Positions 1-5,398 are shown, counted from the stretch's first letter. The stretch: DNA of 5,555 nt from Burkholderiaceae bacterium (GCA_025057735.1 JANWUU010000336.1:1-5555); one strand, 5' to 3'. Notes: generated from the letters alone by a model not told the origin. Program-made: numbers and translations.

Positions 1-210
1 TACAACGCGACGCTGCTGCGGATGCTGGCCGAGGAGGTCGCGCCGCGCCCGCTTTTCAGCAGCGCGGCGCTGGGTGTTGCGCCCGAGCAGGTCGAGGCGC
101 TCGCCTTCGCCTGGCTGGCGCGCGAATGCCTGGCGCGCCGCTGCGGCAACCTGCCGGCGGTCACTGGCGCCGAGGGACCACGCGTGCTCGGCTGCCTTTA
201 TGCGCGCTGA
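1..210 (+). CDS. anmK: Anhydro-N-acetylmuramic acid kinase, C-terminal end (5' partial)
   Basis: The reading frame is open from base 1 and ends at TGA 208-210, giving the last 69 residues of a protein that is normally about 365-370 residues. The tail contains FAWLA, then GNLPAVTGA and GPRVLG close to the end, which is the usual C-terminal signature of AnmK. In the family, the enzyme cleaves the anhydro ring of 1,6-anhydro-MurNAc and phosphorylates it to MurNAc-6-phosphate in the cytoplasm, recycling peptidoglycan sugar. The catalytic and ATP-binding parts lie outside the window. The gene converges on erpA, and anmK next to erpA is a common betaproteobacterial arrangement, which supports the call. 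Its stop codon sits at the base of the terminator that serves erpA from the other strand. The first Met in the window (22-24) is internal, not the start. Confidence 0.9.
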   Translation, partial: YNATLLRMLAEEVAPRPLFSSAALGVAPEQVEALAFAWLARECLARRCGNLPAVTGAEGPRVLGCLYAR

Positions 211-240
211 AAAACGAAACGGGGCGCCAGGCGCCCCGTT
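207..240 (-). terminator. Rho-independent terminator of the erpA end of the cluster
   Basis: A perfect 10-bp stem (arms 218-227 and 231-240, loop CAG 228-230) is seen. Read on the minus strand, the arm AACGGGGCGC is followed by its complement and then by a T-rich tract, TTTCGTTTTTC. The hairpin begins 21 nt after the erpA stop codon, a typical position. On the plus strand the hairpin is followed by GTCGGCGG with no T tract, so it would terminate anmK transcripts poorly. The T tract overlaps the anmK stop codon. Confidence 0.85.
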
Positions 241-261
241 GTCGGCGGCCAAAAGCGTGAT

Positions 262-612
262 TTAGACCGAAAACGAGGACCCGCAGCCGCAGGTGGTCAC
301 GGCGTTCGGGTTCTTGATCACGAACTGTGCACCCTCGAGGTCTTCTTTGTAGTCGATCTCGGCGCCCACCAGGTACTGGTAGCTCATCGCATCGATCAGC
401 AGCGTGACGCCGTTTTTCTCCATCGTCGTGTCGTCCTCGTTGACGACCTCGTCGAAGGTGAAACCGTATTGAAAGCCCGAGCAGCCGCCGCCCTGCACGA
501 AGACGCGCAGCTTCAGGTCGGGGTTGCCCTCTTCGTCGATCAACTGCTTGACCTTAGCGGCCGCCGCGTCGGTGAAGATCAGCGGGGCGGGCATCTCGAC
601 GGCTGCATTCAT
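262..612 (-). CDS. erpA: Iron-sulfur cluster insertion protein ErpA (A-type carrier)
   Basis: The product has 116 residues, the usual ErpA length. It is a HesB/IscA-type fold with the three cluster-binding cysteines in place: Cys44 in [11 protein letters not shown], and Cys108 and Cys110 in [10 protein letters not shown] at the C-terminus. The family carries Fe-S clusters from the Isc scaffold to apo-proteins, including IspG/IspH and respiratory enzymes, in the cytoplasm. The start at 612 is chosen because AGGAG (619-623) lies 6 nt upstream and because residue 1 onward matches the family. The frame is open 18 codons further to an ATG at 666, but that stretch holds a TATAAT-like element and has no family resemblance. 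It is the last gene of the minus-strand cluster, 69 nt after bactofilin, with its own possible promoter, and is followed by a strong terminator. ErpA is distinguished from IscA by the flanking sequence (FQYGFTFDE) and by anmK next door. Confidence 0.93.
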   Translation of the reverse strand: MNAAVEMPAPLIFTDAAAAKVKQLIDEEGNPDLKLRVFVQGGGCSGFQYGFTFDEVVNEDDTTMEKNGVTLLIDAMSYQYLVGAEIDYKEDLEGAQFVIKNPNAVTTCGCGSSFSV

Positions 613-646
613 GGCGAACTCCTCGGCTGAGCGGAAAAGTCGGCCA

Positions 647-652
647 ATTATA
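647..652 (-). promoter_or_regulatory. erpA: Possible -10 box of an erpA promoter
   Basis: The 69-nt gap between bactofilin and erpA contains, on the minus strand, a perfect TATAAT in otherwise GC-rich DNA, 34 nt upstream of the erpA ATG. A start near 640 would give a leader of about 28 nt carrying the AGGAG site. No good -35 element is seen at 16-18 nt (the region reads roughly GTCGGC), so the promoter would be weak or activator-dependent. It would let erpA be expressed separately from the ribosomal-protein cluster. Confidence 0.4.
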
Positions 653-681
653 GGCGCCGCGGGCACCCCCGCCGACCCGGA

Positions 682-1125
682 TCAACCCGCCTTCGCCTCC
701 GCGTTCAGGGGCTCGCGCCGGGTGGCCGGCGCCGCCAGCTTCAGGCCCGGCTTGAGGGCGGTCTCCCCGGGGGCGTGTACCAGTTTGCCGTCGACGACCG
801 CGCCGTTGTGCATCTCCAGCGCCCGGTAGTGCACGTCGCCGGTGACGCGCGCCTTCGGCTGCAGCTCGACCAGTTCGCTCGCGTACACCGGCCCCTCGAT
901 ACGGCCGGCGACGACCAAGTGGGCGGCGCGCACCTCGCCCTCGATGACGCCATGCTCGCTGATCACCAGCATGCCGCCCTTTTCGCCGTCCACGCAGCGC
1001 ACCGCGCCGCGCACCGTTCCGTCGATGCGCAGCCCGCCGGTGAAGGCGACGTCGCCCGTGACCGTCGTGCCCACCCCGATCAGGCTGGCGATCTCCTTCT
1101 GCGCAGTGGATTTCTTGCCGAACAT
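682..1125 (-). CDS. Bactofilin family cytoskeletal protein
   Basis: The product has 147 residues. Residues about 15-118 form a bactofilin (DUF583) domain: repeated short segments of hydrophobic residues and glycines such as VTGDV, IDGTVRG, IEGEV, IEGPVY and VTGDV, which build a right-handed beta-helix. It is flanked by a short N-terminal tail (MFGKKS) and a polar Ala/Pro-rich C-terminal tail, the standard layout. Bactofilins self-assemble without nucleotide into filaments that localise cell-wall or polarity proteins. As I recall, N-termini of the MFxK type help bind the membrane. The start at 1125 is chosen because GGAGGG (1129-1134) lies just upstream and the domain follows at once. The frame is open to 1404, but that part overlaps the preceding gene and is Arg/Ser-rich shadow. 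It lies 19 nt after the DUF6776-like gene, so the two are probably co-transcribed. No peptidoglycan peptidase gene is adjacent within the window, unlike some bactofilin loci. Confidence 0.9.
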   Translation of the reverse strand: MFGKKSTAQKEIASLIGVGTTVTGDVAFTGGLRIDGTVRGAVRCVDGEKGGMLVISEHGVIEGEVRAAHLVVAGRIEGPVYASELVELQPKARVTGDVHYRALEMHNGAVVDGKLVHAPGETALKPGLKLAAPATRREPLNAEAKAG

Positions 1126-1144
1126 CGGCCCTCCGGATGACTGA

Positions 1145-1888
1145 TCAGGTGATCGGGAAGCTCTGCTGCGTCTGCATCTGTCCGTTGGCGGCGAGGATAC
1201 GCACCAGCACCGAACGCGCAATCGCGCCCGGCGGTAGGCTGAACGTCCCTTCGACGCGCTGGTAGTGCCGGAAGGAAAGCTCGATGACGGCCGGCGGAGC
1301 CTTGCCGGCCGGGTCCGGTATCTGCAGCGTGAACGGCCGGCCGTTGTGCGTGAAACTGACCTGCAGCTCGACCGCCCCGGTGAAGTCGCGCTCCGGCTTG
1401 CCACTCTGCTGAACCAGCAGACGGTAACGCATCTGGTTTGGTTCTCCGTCCGGCTGGACGCGGAAGCTGCGGATCAACACGCCCTTGGCGTTGGCCGGCG
1501 CCGGCAGCAGGCTCTCGAAGAACGACAGGTCCTCGCGCAGCTTGGCGGTCTCCGCCTCCAGCGCCGCCACCTGCCGCGCCAACTGCTCCTGCGCCGCGCG
1601 CTCCACCTTCATCTGGCTTTCGAAGGCCGTGGCCACCGCCTGGAAGCGATCCCGCTCGGCCTTGGTCTCGCGCAGTTGCGATTCGAGCCGGTCGATCTGT
1701 GCCACCAGCTCGCGCCGGTCCGGCCCGGCAAACTGCTTGCCGTATTCGTAGATCGCGATGCCGGCGGCCGCCGCCACCGCGGCGGCGACGAAGAACAGCA
1801 GCGCGCGCAGCGCAAAGGGCAGTTGCGCGCGCACCGCCACGCGCGGGGCGCTCACCCCCATCTTGCGCCGGAACAGCTTCCACTTCAT
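1145..1888 (-). CDS. DUF6776-like inner-membrane coiled-coil protein
   Basis: The product has 247 residues. It has a very basic N-terminus (K2, K4, R7, R8, K9, R16, R20), one hydrophobic segment at about 27-47 (LLFFVAAAVAAAAGIAIY), a charged heptad-like coiled coil at about 58-120 (RRELVAQIDRLESQLRETKA onward), then the motif LREDLSFFESLLP and a C-terminal domain that looks beta-rich (VLIRSFRVQ, RYRLLVQQ, VELQVSF, VIELSFRHYQ). This is the pattern I recall for DUF6776; the biochemical role is unknown. By the positive-inside rule the tail is cytoplasmic and the coiled coil periplasmic. The start at 1888 is preferred because it lies 5 nt after the argC stop and begins MKWKLFRRK. A longer frame to 1960 lies wholly inside argC. 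No clear Shine-Dalgarno sequence is seen, so translation is probably coupled to argC. Bactofilin follows 19 nt later, suggesting a joint envelope role, which is inference. Confidence 0.78.
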   Translation of the reverse strand: MKWKLFRRKMGVSAPRVAVRAQLPFALRALLFFVAAAVAAAAGIAIYEYGKQFAGPDRRELVAQIDRLESQLRETKAERDRFQAVATAFESQMKVERAAQEQLARQVAALEAETAKLREDLSFFESLLPAPANAKGVLIRSFRVQPDGEPNQMRYRLLVQQSGKPERDFTGAVELQVSFTHNGRPFTLQIPDPAGKAPPAVIELSFRHYQRVEGTFSLPPGAIARSVLVRILAANGQMQTQQSFPIT

Positions 1889-1893
1889 CGCGG

Positions 1894-2946
1894 CTAGGGC
1901 ACCAGCGGCGCCAGCATCAGCCCGTCCGTCTCGGGCCGACCGAACATGGCGTTCATGCACTGGACGGCCTGGCCGGAAGCGCCTTTGACCAGGTTGTCCA
2001 GCGCAACCAGCACCACCAGGCGGTCGGCGCCGACGCGGTGGACGGCGATCCGCACCATGTTGGAGCCGCGCACCGAGCGGGTATCGGGTTCCGCGCCCGC
2101 CGGCAGCACGTCGACGAACGGCTCGGCGGCGAAACGCTCCTCGTACAGGCGCTGAAAATCGACATCACGCGCGTCCGGCAGGATCTGCAGGTGCAACGTC
2201 GTCAGCATGCCGCGGATCATCGGCACCAGGTGCGGCACGAAGACGAGCTCAAGGTCGTCGTGGCCGGCGATCGCGCGCAACTGCTCCAGCATCTCCGGAT
2301 GGTGGCGGTGGCCGCGTAGCCCATAGGCCTTGAAGTTGTCGGCCGCCTCGCAGAACAGATACGCGAGCTCTTCCTTGCGGCCGGCGCCCGAAACTCCGGA
2401 CTTCGCATCGGCGATCAGGCTGCGGGTATCGATCAGCCGCCGCCCCCCCTCCAGCAGCGGCAGCAGCCCCAGTTGTACCGTCGTCGGGTAGCAGCCGGGG
2501 TTGGCCACGATGCGCGCGCCGCGCAGCCGGGCGCGATGGATCTCCGGCAGCCCGTAGACGGCTTCGCGCAGCAGATCCGGACAGGCGTGCGGCATCTTGT
2601 ACCAGCGCTCGAAGGCCGCGGGGTCCTGCAGCCGGAAGTCGGCCGCCAGGTCGATTAAGCGCACACCCGCCGCCACCAGCGCGCGCGCCTGGCCCATCGC
2701 CACCCCGTGCGGCGTGGCGAAGAAGACCACGTCGCAACGCGCCAGCGGCGCCTTGTCCGGCTCCGTGAAGGCGAGGTCCACGCGCCCGCGCAGCGACGGG
2801 AACATCGCATCGACGCGCGTGCCCGCCTCCTTGCGGGAGGTGATGGTGACCAGTTCGACGGCCGGATGCGCGGACAGCAGCCGCAGCAGCTCGACACCGG
2901 TGTAGCCGGTGCCGCCGACGATGCCCACCCGGATGCGATCGCTCAT
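1894..2946 (-). CDS. argC: N-acetyl-gamma-glutamyl-phosphate reductase
   Basis: The product has 350 residues, normal for the long (type 1) ArgC. The N-terminus has a Rossmann dinucleotide motif, [17 protein letters not shown] (residues 8-24). The catalytic Cys152 lies in NPGCYPT, the GHRHHPE segment (212-218) supplies the expected histidines, and the C-terminus has [14 protein letters not shown]. The enzyme reduces N-acetyl-gamma-glutamyl phosphate to the semialdehyde with NADPH, the third step of arginine synthesis, in the cytoplasm. The start at 2946 follows a purine-rich ribosome site (GAGGGAGGAG, 2948-2957) and begins directly at the Rossmann domain. An in-frame ATG at 3108 would add 54 Pro/Gly/Arg-rich residues unlike the family. 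No other arg gene is in the window; association with rplM-rpsI rather than arg genes is common in betaproteobacteria. No ARG-box-like operator or good promoter is visible upstream, so readthrough from rpsI is likely. Confidence 0.96.
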   Translation of the reverse strand: MSDRIRVGIVGGTGYTGVELLRLLSAHPAVELVTITSRKEAGTRVDAMFPSLRGRVDLAFTEPDKAPLARCDVVFFATPHGVAMGQARALVAAGVRLIDLAADFRLQDPAAFERWYKMPHACPDLLREAVYGLPEIHRARLRGARIVANPGCYPTTVQLGLLPLLEGGRRLIDTRSLIADAKSGVSGAGRKEELAYLFCEAADNFKAYGLRGHRHHPEMLEQLRAIAGHDDLELVFVPHLVPMIRGMLTTLHLQILPDARDVDFQRLYEERFAAEPFVDVLPAGAEPDTRSVRGSNMVRIAVHRVGADRLVVLVALDNLVKGASGQAVQCMNAMFGRPETDGLMLAPLVP

Positions 2947-2963
2947 GCTCCTCCCTCGCGGGA

Positions 2964-2986
2964 CGGGCGGCCGCGCCAGCCGCCCG
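2964..2986 (-). other. GC-rich stem-loop just upstream of the argC ribosome site
   Basis: Perfect 8-bp arms CGGGCGGC (2964-2971) and GCCGCCCG (2979-2986) flank a 7-nt loop. In the minus-strand transcript this hairpin would lie about 6 nt before the start of the argC Shine-Dalgarno stretch, so it could mark an RNA end or shape translation. No T tract follows. Short GC stems arise easily in this composition. Confidence 0.35.
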
Positions 2987-3001
2987 CAGCGTCGAAGCCG
3001 A

Positions 3002-3026
3002 AAGGCCGCCTGCTGAGAGCGGCCTT
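3002..3026 (-). terminator. Possible weak terminator or attenuator between rpsI and argC
   Basis: Arms AAGGCCGC (3002-3009) and GCGGCCTT (3019-3026) form a perfect 8-bp stem with a 9-nt loop. On the minus strand the descending arm is followed by TCGGCTTCG, so the T run is only three bases (CCTTT). The A-stem-T shape resembles the terminators often found after rpsI, but the tract is short and the hairpin lies about 150 nt after the rpsI stop. Partial termination with readthrough into argC is the best reading. Confidence 0.45.
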
Positions 3027-3083
3027 CGCCATGGGTGCCCGCCCAGCCGGGCGGATGCGGCCGGCCTGCCGCACCAACGCGGT

Positions 3084-3161
3084 CACAGGCTCCGCTGCCG
3101 GCCGCCACCGCGCCGGACCGGCCGCCCGCTGCCGCCGCACAGGCCCGCCGCCGGCCGCGAC
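3084..3161. repeat. Imperfect direct repeat in the rpsI-argC gap
   Basis: Copy 1 (3084-3108) and copy 2 (3138-3161) align with 22 identities, two mismatches and one single-base gap; both begin CACAGGC and contain GCCGGCCGC. The offset is 54 nt, and weaker similarity continues for some bases after each copy. The surrounding 3027-3175 is very GC-rich, with five CGGCCG palindromes between 3058 and 3168 and a sixth at 2968. No gene is recognised here. Confidence 0.5.
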
Positions 3162-3168
3162 GCGGCCG
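3152..3168 (-). other. Stem-loop directly after the rpsI stop codon
   Basis: Perfect 7-bp arms CGGCCGC (3152-3158) and GCGGCCG (3162-3168) enclose a 3-nt loop, and the hairpin begins 8 nt after the rpsI stop. It would fold strongly in the minus-strand transcript but has no T tract, so it may be an mRNA 3'-end protecting structure after processing rather than an intrinsic terminator. Confidence 0.45.
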
Positions 3169-3175
3169 AACGTCC

Positions 3176-3568
3176 TCAGCGCTTCGAGAACTGCTTGCGC
3201 CGGCGCGCCTTGCGCAGACCGACCTTCTTACGCTCGACCTCGCGCGCGTCGCGCGTGACGAGCCCGGCCTTCGACAGCACGGGCTTTAGCGTCTCGTCGT
3301 ATTCGATCAGCGCGCGCGTGATGCCGTGGCGCACCGCCCCGGCCTGACCCGATTCGCCGCCGCCGTGCACGTTGACCATCACGTCGAACGCGTTCGCGTT
3401 GTTGGTCAGCTCCAGCGGCTGGCGCGCGATCATGCGGCCGGTCTCGCGGCGGAAGTATTCCTCCAGCGGCCGGCCGTTGATGACGATCTTGCCCGTGCCG
3501 CGCTTCAGGAAGACGCGCGCCACCGAGCTTTTGCGGCGCCCCGTGCCGTAGTTGTATGCGCCGATCAT
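3176..3568 (-). CDS. rpsI: 30S ribosomal protein S9 (uS9)
   Basis: The product has 130 residues, the standard length. It opens with the [17 protein letters not shown] signature (8-24), continues through [10 protein letters not shown] and [18 protein letters not shown], and ends in a basic tail ([19 protein letters not shown]). In the family the tail threads into the small-subunit P site, and its terminal Ser-Lys-Arg contacts tRNA; these residues are intact here. The start at 3568 overlaps the rplM stop in ATGA (3565-3568), so translation is coupled to L13. A purine stretch, AGAGGG (3573-3578), inside the end of rplM serves as ribosome site. The conserved rplM-rpsI pair yields L13 and S9 in equal amounts from the promoter upstream of rplM. 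Confidence 0.98.
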   Translation of the reverse strand: MIGAYNYGTGRRKSSVARVFLKRGTGKIVINGRPLEEYFRRETGRMIARQPLELTNNANAFDVMVNVHGGGESGQAGAVRHGITRALIEYDETLKPVLSKAGLVTRDAREVERKKVGLRKARRRKQFSKR

Positions 3569-4011
3569 GCGGCCCTCTGCGTCTGGATCGTGAGCGGTTG
3601 CGGCTGCTGGGCCGCATGCGGGTGGTTGCCGTCAGCGTAGATCTTAAGCTTCTTTAACATCGCGTAGCCGAGCGGACCCTTCGGCAGCATGCCACGGACA
3701 GCAAGCTGCAGCGCGCGCCCCGGGAACCGCGCCTGCATCTTGGCGAACGTGGTCGTATACACCCCGCCCGGATAGCCGGTGTGGCGGTGATAGACCTTGT
3801 CCGTCGCCTTGCGGCCGGTCACGCGCAGCTTGGCCGCGTTGACGACCACGATGAAATCGCCGGTGTCCACGTGCGGCGTGTACTCGGGTTTGTGCTTGCC
3901 GCGCAGCCGGCGCGCGATCTCGGCCGCCAGCCGGCCGAGCGTCTGCCCGCTCGCGTCCACCAGGTACCAATCGCGCCGCACCTCGTGCGGCTTGGCGGAA
4001 TACGTCTTCAT
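3565..4011 (-). CDS. rplM: 50S ribosomal protein L13 (uL13)
   Basis: The product has 148 residues. It starts [20 protein letters not shown] and contains [47 protein letters not shown] and [20 protein letters not shown], all typical of bacterial L13, an early-assembling 23S rRNA-binding protein. After the usual HPHAAQQPQ ending it carries about six extra residues (IQTQRAA), which bring the stop into overlap with the rpsI ATG. The start at 4011 is fixed by homology; the longer frame to 4338 runs through the promoter and the divergent OsmC gene. No good Shine-Dalgarno sequence precedes it (GGGCAAGCAAC). A GC stem-loop sits in the leader, which may matter because L13 is known in E. coli to repress its own mRNA. 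It is the promoter-proximal gene of the minus-strand cluster. Confidence 0.98.
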   Translation of the reverse strand: MKTYSAKPHEVRRDWYLVDASGQTLGRLAAEIARRLRGKHKPEYTPHVDTGDFIVVVNAAKLRVTGRKATDKVYHRHTGYPGGVYTTTFAKMQARFPGRALQLAVRGMLPKGPLGYAMLKKLKIYADGNHPHAAQQPQPLTIQTQRAA

Positions 4012-4029
4012 GTTGCTTGCCCGGGAAGA

Positions 4030-4055
4030 GCAGCCGCCGCGGCGCGCGCGGCTGC
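4030..4055 (-). promoter_or_regulatory. rplM: Stem-loop in the rplM mRNA leader
   Basis: Arms GCAGCCGC (4030-4037) and GCGGCTGC (4048-4055) make a perfect 8-bp stem with a GC-only 10-nt loop. In the transcript it ends 18 nt before the rplM ATG, next to the ribosome entry region that lacks a clear Shine-Dalgarno sequence. Its position suits a translational operator for L13, by analogy with the E. coli rplM leader; that role is inferred, not shown. Confidence 0.45.
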
Positions 4056-4103
4056 CGTAAACGCCCAGCAGGCGGCGGACAAGCCGGCGGCCGGGCGCGG
4101 AAA

Positions 4104-4133
4104 GCGACAGATTGTAGCGGCGCCCCCTAAACT
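4104..4133 (+). promoter_or_regulatory. Putative promoter of the OsmC-family gene
   Basis: GCGACA (4104-4109) and TAAACT (4128-4133) are 18 nt apart, each matching four of six consensus bases. A start near 4140 would leave a leader of about 29 nt before the ATG at 4169, including the AAGGAG site. It is weaker than the opposing rplM promoter that shares the same DNA. The two -35 regions lie in the arms of a perfect inverted repeat, GCGACAG (4104-4110) and CTGTCGC (4132-4138). Confidence 0.4.
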
Positions 4134-4140
4134 GTCGCAA
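4111..4140 (-). promoter_or_regulatory. rplM: Promoter of the rplM-rpsI cluster
   Basis: On the minus strand TTGCGA (4135-4140) and TACAAT (4111-4116) are separated by 18 nt, a good sigma-70 match, and GCTACAAT is a form often seen in betaproteobacterial promoters. The start would fall near 4104, giving a leader of about 93 nt. It overlaps the putative promoter of the divergent OsmC gene almost completely. Confidence 0.7.
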
Positions 4141-4168
4141 GTCGAAAGCCCGCAAAGGAGATTCAGCG

Positions 4169-4600
4169 ATGGAATGCACGGTCCGCTGGCTGGGCGCGGA
4201 TGCCACGAGTCCCATGAGCTTCGTCGCCGCCACCGGCAGCGGCCACCTGCTGACGGTAGACGGCGCCCCCGAGGGCGGGGGCCGCAACCTCGCGCCGCGG
4301 CCGATGGAACTGGTGCTTGCCGGCGCCGGCGCCTGCACGGCCTACGACGTGGTGCTGATTTTGACGCGCGGTCGGCACGACGTGCGCGGCTGCGAGGTCC
4401 GTCTTGCCGCCGAACGGGCGCCCGCGGACCCGAAAGTCTTCACCCGCATCGAATTTCAGTTCATCGTGCGCGGACGCAACCTGTCACGCGAGGCCGTCGA
4501 GCGCGCGGTGCGGCTGTCGCACGAGAAGTACTGCTCCGCGGCCGCGATGCTCGGCAAGACCGCCGCGCTCGCCTACTCGGTGGTCGTCGAGGACGTCTGA
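4169..4600 (+). CDS. OsmC/Ohr superfamily protein, YhfA-like
   Basis: The product has 143 residues and closely follows the pattern of E. coli Yhf[24 protein letters not shown] near the middle, then RGRHDV, and [12 protein letters not shown] near the C-terminus. The two redox cysteines of the superfamily are present, Cys56 (GACTAYD) and Cys122 (EKYCS), with Glu47 in the ME(L/M)VL motif. True Ohr and OsmC proteins use such a Cys pair to reduce organic hydroperoxides; the YhfA branch has no firmly established substrate as far as I know, so peroxidase activity is an inference. No signal peptide is seen, so it should be cytoplasmic. The start at 4169 has AAGGAG (4155-4160) 8 nt upstream. It diverges from rplM and ends 2 nt from the coq7 stop. 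I leave the symbol empty because the name is used mainly in enterobacteria. Confidence 0.9.
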   Translation: MECTVRWLGADATSPMSFVAATGSGHLLTVDGAPEGGGRNLAPRPMELVLAGAGACTAYDVVLILTRGRHDVRGCEVRLAAERAPADPKVFTRIEFQFIVRGRNLSREAVERAVRLSHEKYCSAAAMLGKTAALAYSVVVEDV

Positions 4601-4602
4601 TC

Positions 4603-5238
4603 TCAGAGGTAATGGGCGGTGCGCGTCATCACGCGCGCCGCAAGCCGCATCGCCAGCCGCGCCGGCCACGGCAGTTCGACGCCGCCGAGCGCCATCGCGT
4701 GGTCGGCGTGCTGCGCTTCGTCCTCCTTCATCGCCGCCACGACCGCGCGCGAGCGCCGGTCTTCCGCGGGCAGCCGCTCCAGGTGGCCGAGCAGGTGTTC
4801 CTCCACCTGCCGCTCGGTCTCCGCCATGAAGCCGAGGCTTGCGCGGTCGCCGAAGCGCGCCGCCAGCAGACCGATCGCAAACGCCCCCGCGTACCAGAGC
4901 GGATTCAGCAGGCTCGCGCGCCCGCCCAGTTCCTCGATGCGGCGTCCGGTCCAAGCCAGATGATCGACTTCCTCCTGCGCGGCGGCGCGGAAGACCTCGC
5001 GCAGCTTCGGATCGCGCGCGCCCAGCGCCTGCGCCTCGTAGAGCGCCTGCGCGCACACCTCGCCGACGTGATTCACCCGCATCAGCGCCGCCGCCTCGCG
5101 CCGCGCCGCCGGATCCTGCAGGACGTCGGGTTCGGTCGCGGCCGGGTATTCGCGCTGCATCGGCGGCGCGCCGGCCAGCGTGGCGAGCGCGCGGTTCGCG
5201 CTCGCAAGGCATCGATCGAGGAGACTGAGCGATTGCAT
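4603..5238 (-). CDS. coq7: 2-polyprenyl-3-methyl-6-methoxy-1,4-benzoquinone monooxygenase (Coq7)
   Basis: The product has 211 residues, typical for bacterial Coq7/CAT5. It shows the full diiron ligand set of the ferritin-like family: Glu60 ([15 protein letters not shown]), Glu90 and His93 (EEVDH), Glu142 (ETERQ), Glu174 and His177 (KEDEAQH). The enzyme hydroxylates demethoxyubiquinol in the late part of ubiquinone synthesis, using O2, as a peripheral protein on the inner membrane; hydrophobic stretches such as [17 protein letters not shown] (114-130) fit this. It takes the place filled in E. coli by the flavin enzyme UbiF. The start at 5238 (MQSLSLLDR) is chosen by homology and by a possible promoter just upstream. 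A further ATG at 5304 would lie upstream of that promoter. The Shine-Dalgarno sequence is poor (GGTATCAACG). It converges on the OsmC gene with only 2 nt between stop codons and no terminator visible. Confidence 0.95.
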   Translation of the reverse strand: MQSLSLLDRCLASANRALATLAGAPPMQREYPAATEPDVLQDPAARREAAALMRVNHVGEVCAQALYEAQALGARDPKLREVFRAAAQEEVDHLAWTGRRIEELGGRASLLNPLWYAGAFAIGLLAARFGDRASLGFMAETERQVEEHLLGHLERLPAEDRRSRAVVAAMKEDEAQHADHAMALGGVELPWPARLAMRLAARVMTRTAHYL

Positions 5239-5258
5239 CGTTGATACCGCACCGATGG

Positions 5259-5287
5259 GATGTAGCCCGACGCCGTGTTGCGCCCAA
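5259..5287 (-). promoter_or_regulatory. coq7: Putative coq7 promoter
   Basis: On the minus strand TTGGGC (5282-5287) and TACATC (5259-5264) are 17 nt apart, with four to five consensus bases each. A start near 5252 would leave a leader of only about 14 nt, consistent with the lack of a clear Shine-Dalgarno sequence. The match is moderate and unproven. Confidence 0.4.
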
Positions 5288-5322
5288 GCTACAGGCAATC
5301 GCATTCGGGCGCGGAAAAGGAT

Positions 5323-5398
5323 GCCAGAACTTGGAACCTGTCATCCCCTTTTGTTCAAATACCCGCGACTTCCCGAGGCACTGCCTGGAAGTTCTGGC
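5323..5398. repeat. 10-bp inverted repeat upstream of the porin gene
   Basis: GCCAGAACTT (5323-5332) and AAGTTCTGGC (5389-5398) are perfect reverse complements 56 nt apart, in a stretch that is less GC-rich than the genes around it. The left arm touches the putative porin -35 box and the right arm lies about 50 nt before the porin ATG. It could be a pair of protein-binding sites or a long-range stem. Confidence 0.55.
5331..5360 (+). promoter_or_regulatory. Putative porin promoter with extended -10
   Basis: TTGGAA (5331-5336) and TCAAAT (5355-5360) are 18 nt apart, and TGT (5352-5354) directly before the -10 gives an extended form. A start near 5367 would leave a leader of about 80 nt, common for porin mRNAs. 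It is the best of several modest candidates in this region. Confidence 0.35.

Noticed and set aside
1126..1404. An upstream extension of the bactofilin frame.
   Set aside because: It lies inside the DUF6776-like gene in another frame, and GGAGGG precedes the ATG at 1125, where the typical MFGKK start occurs.
1438..2319. A plus-strand open frame of 293 codons opposite argC and the DUF6776-like gene.
   Set aside because: It is Arg/Pro/Ala low complexity, covers two clear minus-strand genes, and shows no domain or ribosome site.
3039..3054. A small hairpin, CCGCCC / GGGCGG with a 4-nt loop.
   Set aside because: A 6-bp GC stem in DNA this GC-rich is expected by chance, and no T tract or other signal accompanies it.
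2947..3108. A 54-residue N-terminal extension of ArgC starting at 3108.
   Set aside because: The sequence is Pro/Gly/Arg-rich and unlike the family; a strong ribosome site precedes the ATG at 2946, which begins right at the Rossmann motif.
3781..5244. A long plus-strand open frame of 487 codons covering the rplM leader, the OsmC gene and coq7.
   Set aside because: It crosses three well-recognised genes in other frames, has Arg/Ala/Gly-rich composition with no recognisable domain, and is the stop-poor shadow expected at this GC content.
5229..5302. An 8-bp inverted repeat, GCGATTGC (5229-5236) and GCAATCGC (5295-5302), around the coq7 start.
   Set aside because: Arms of 8 bp at this spacing are expected several times by chance in a window of this size, and the left arm is constrained by coding sequence.
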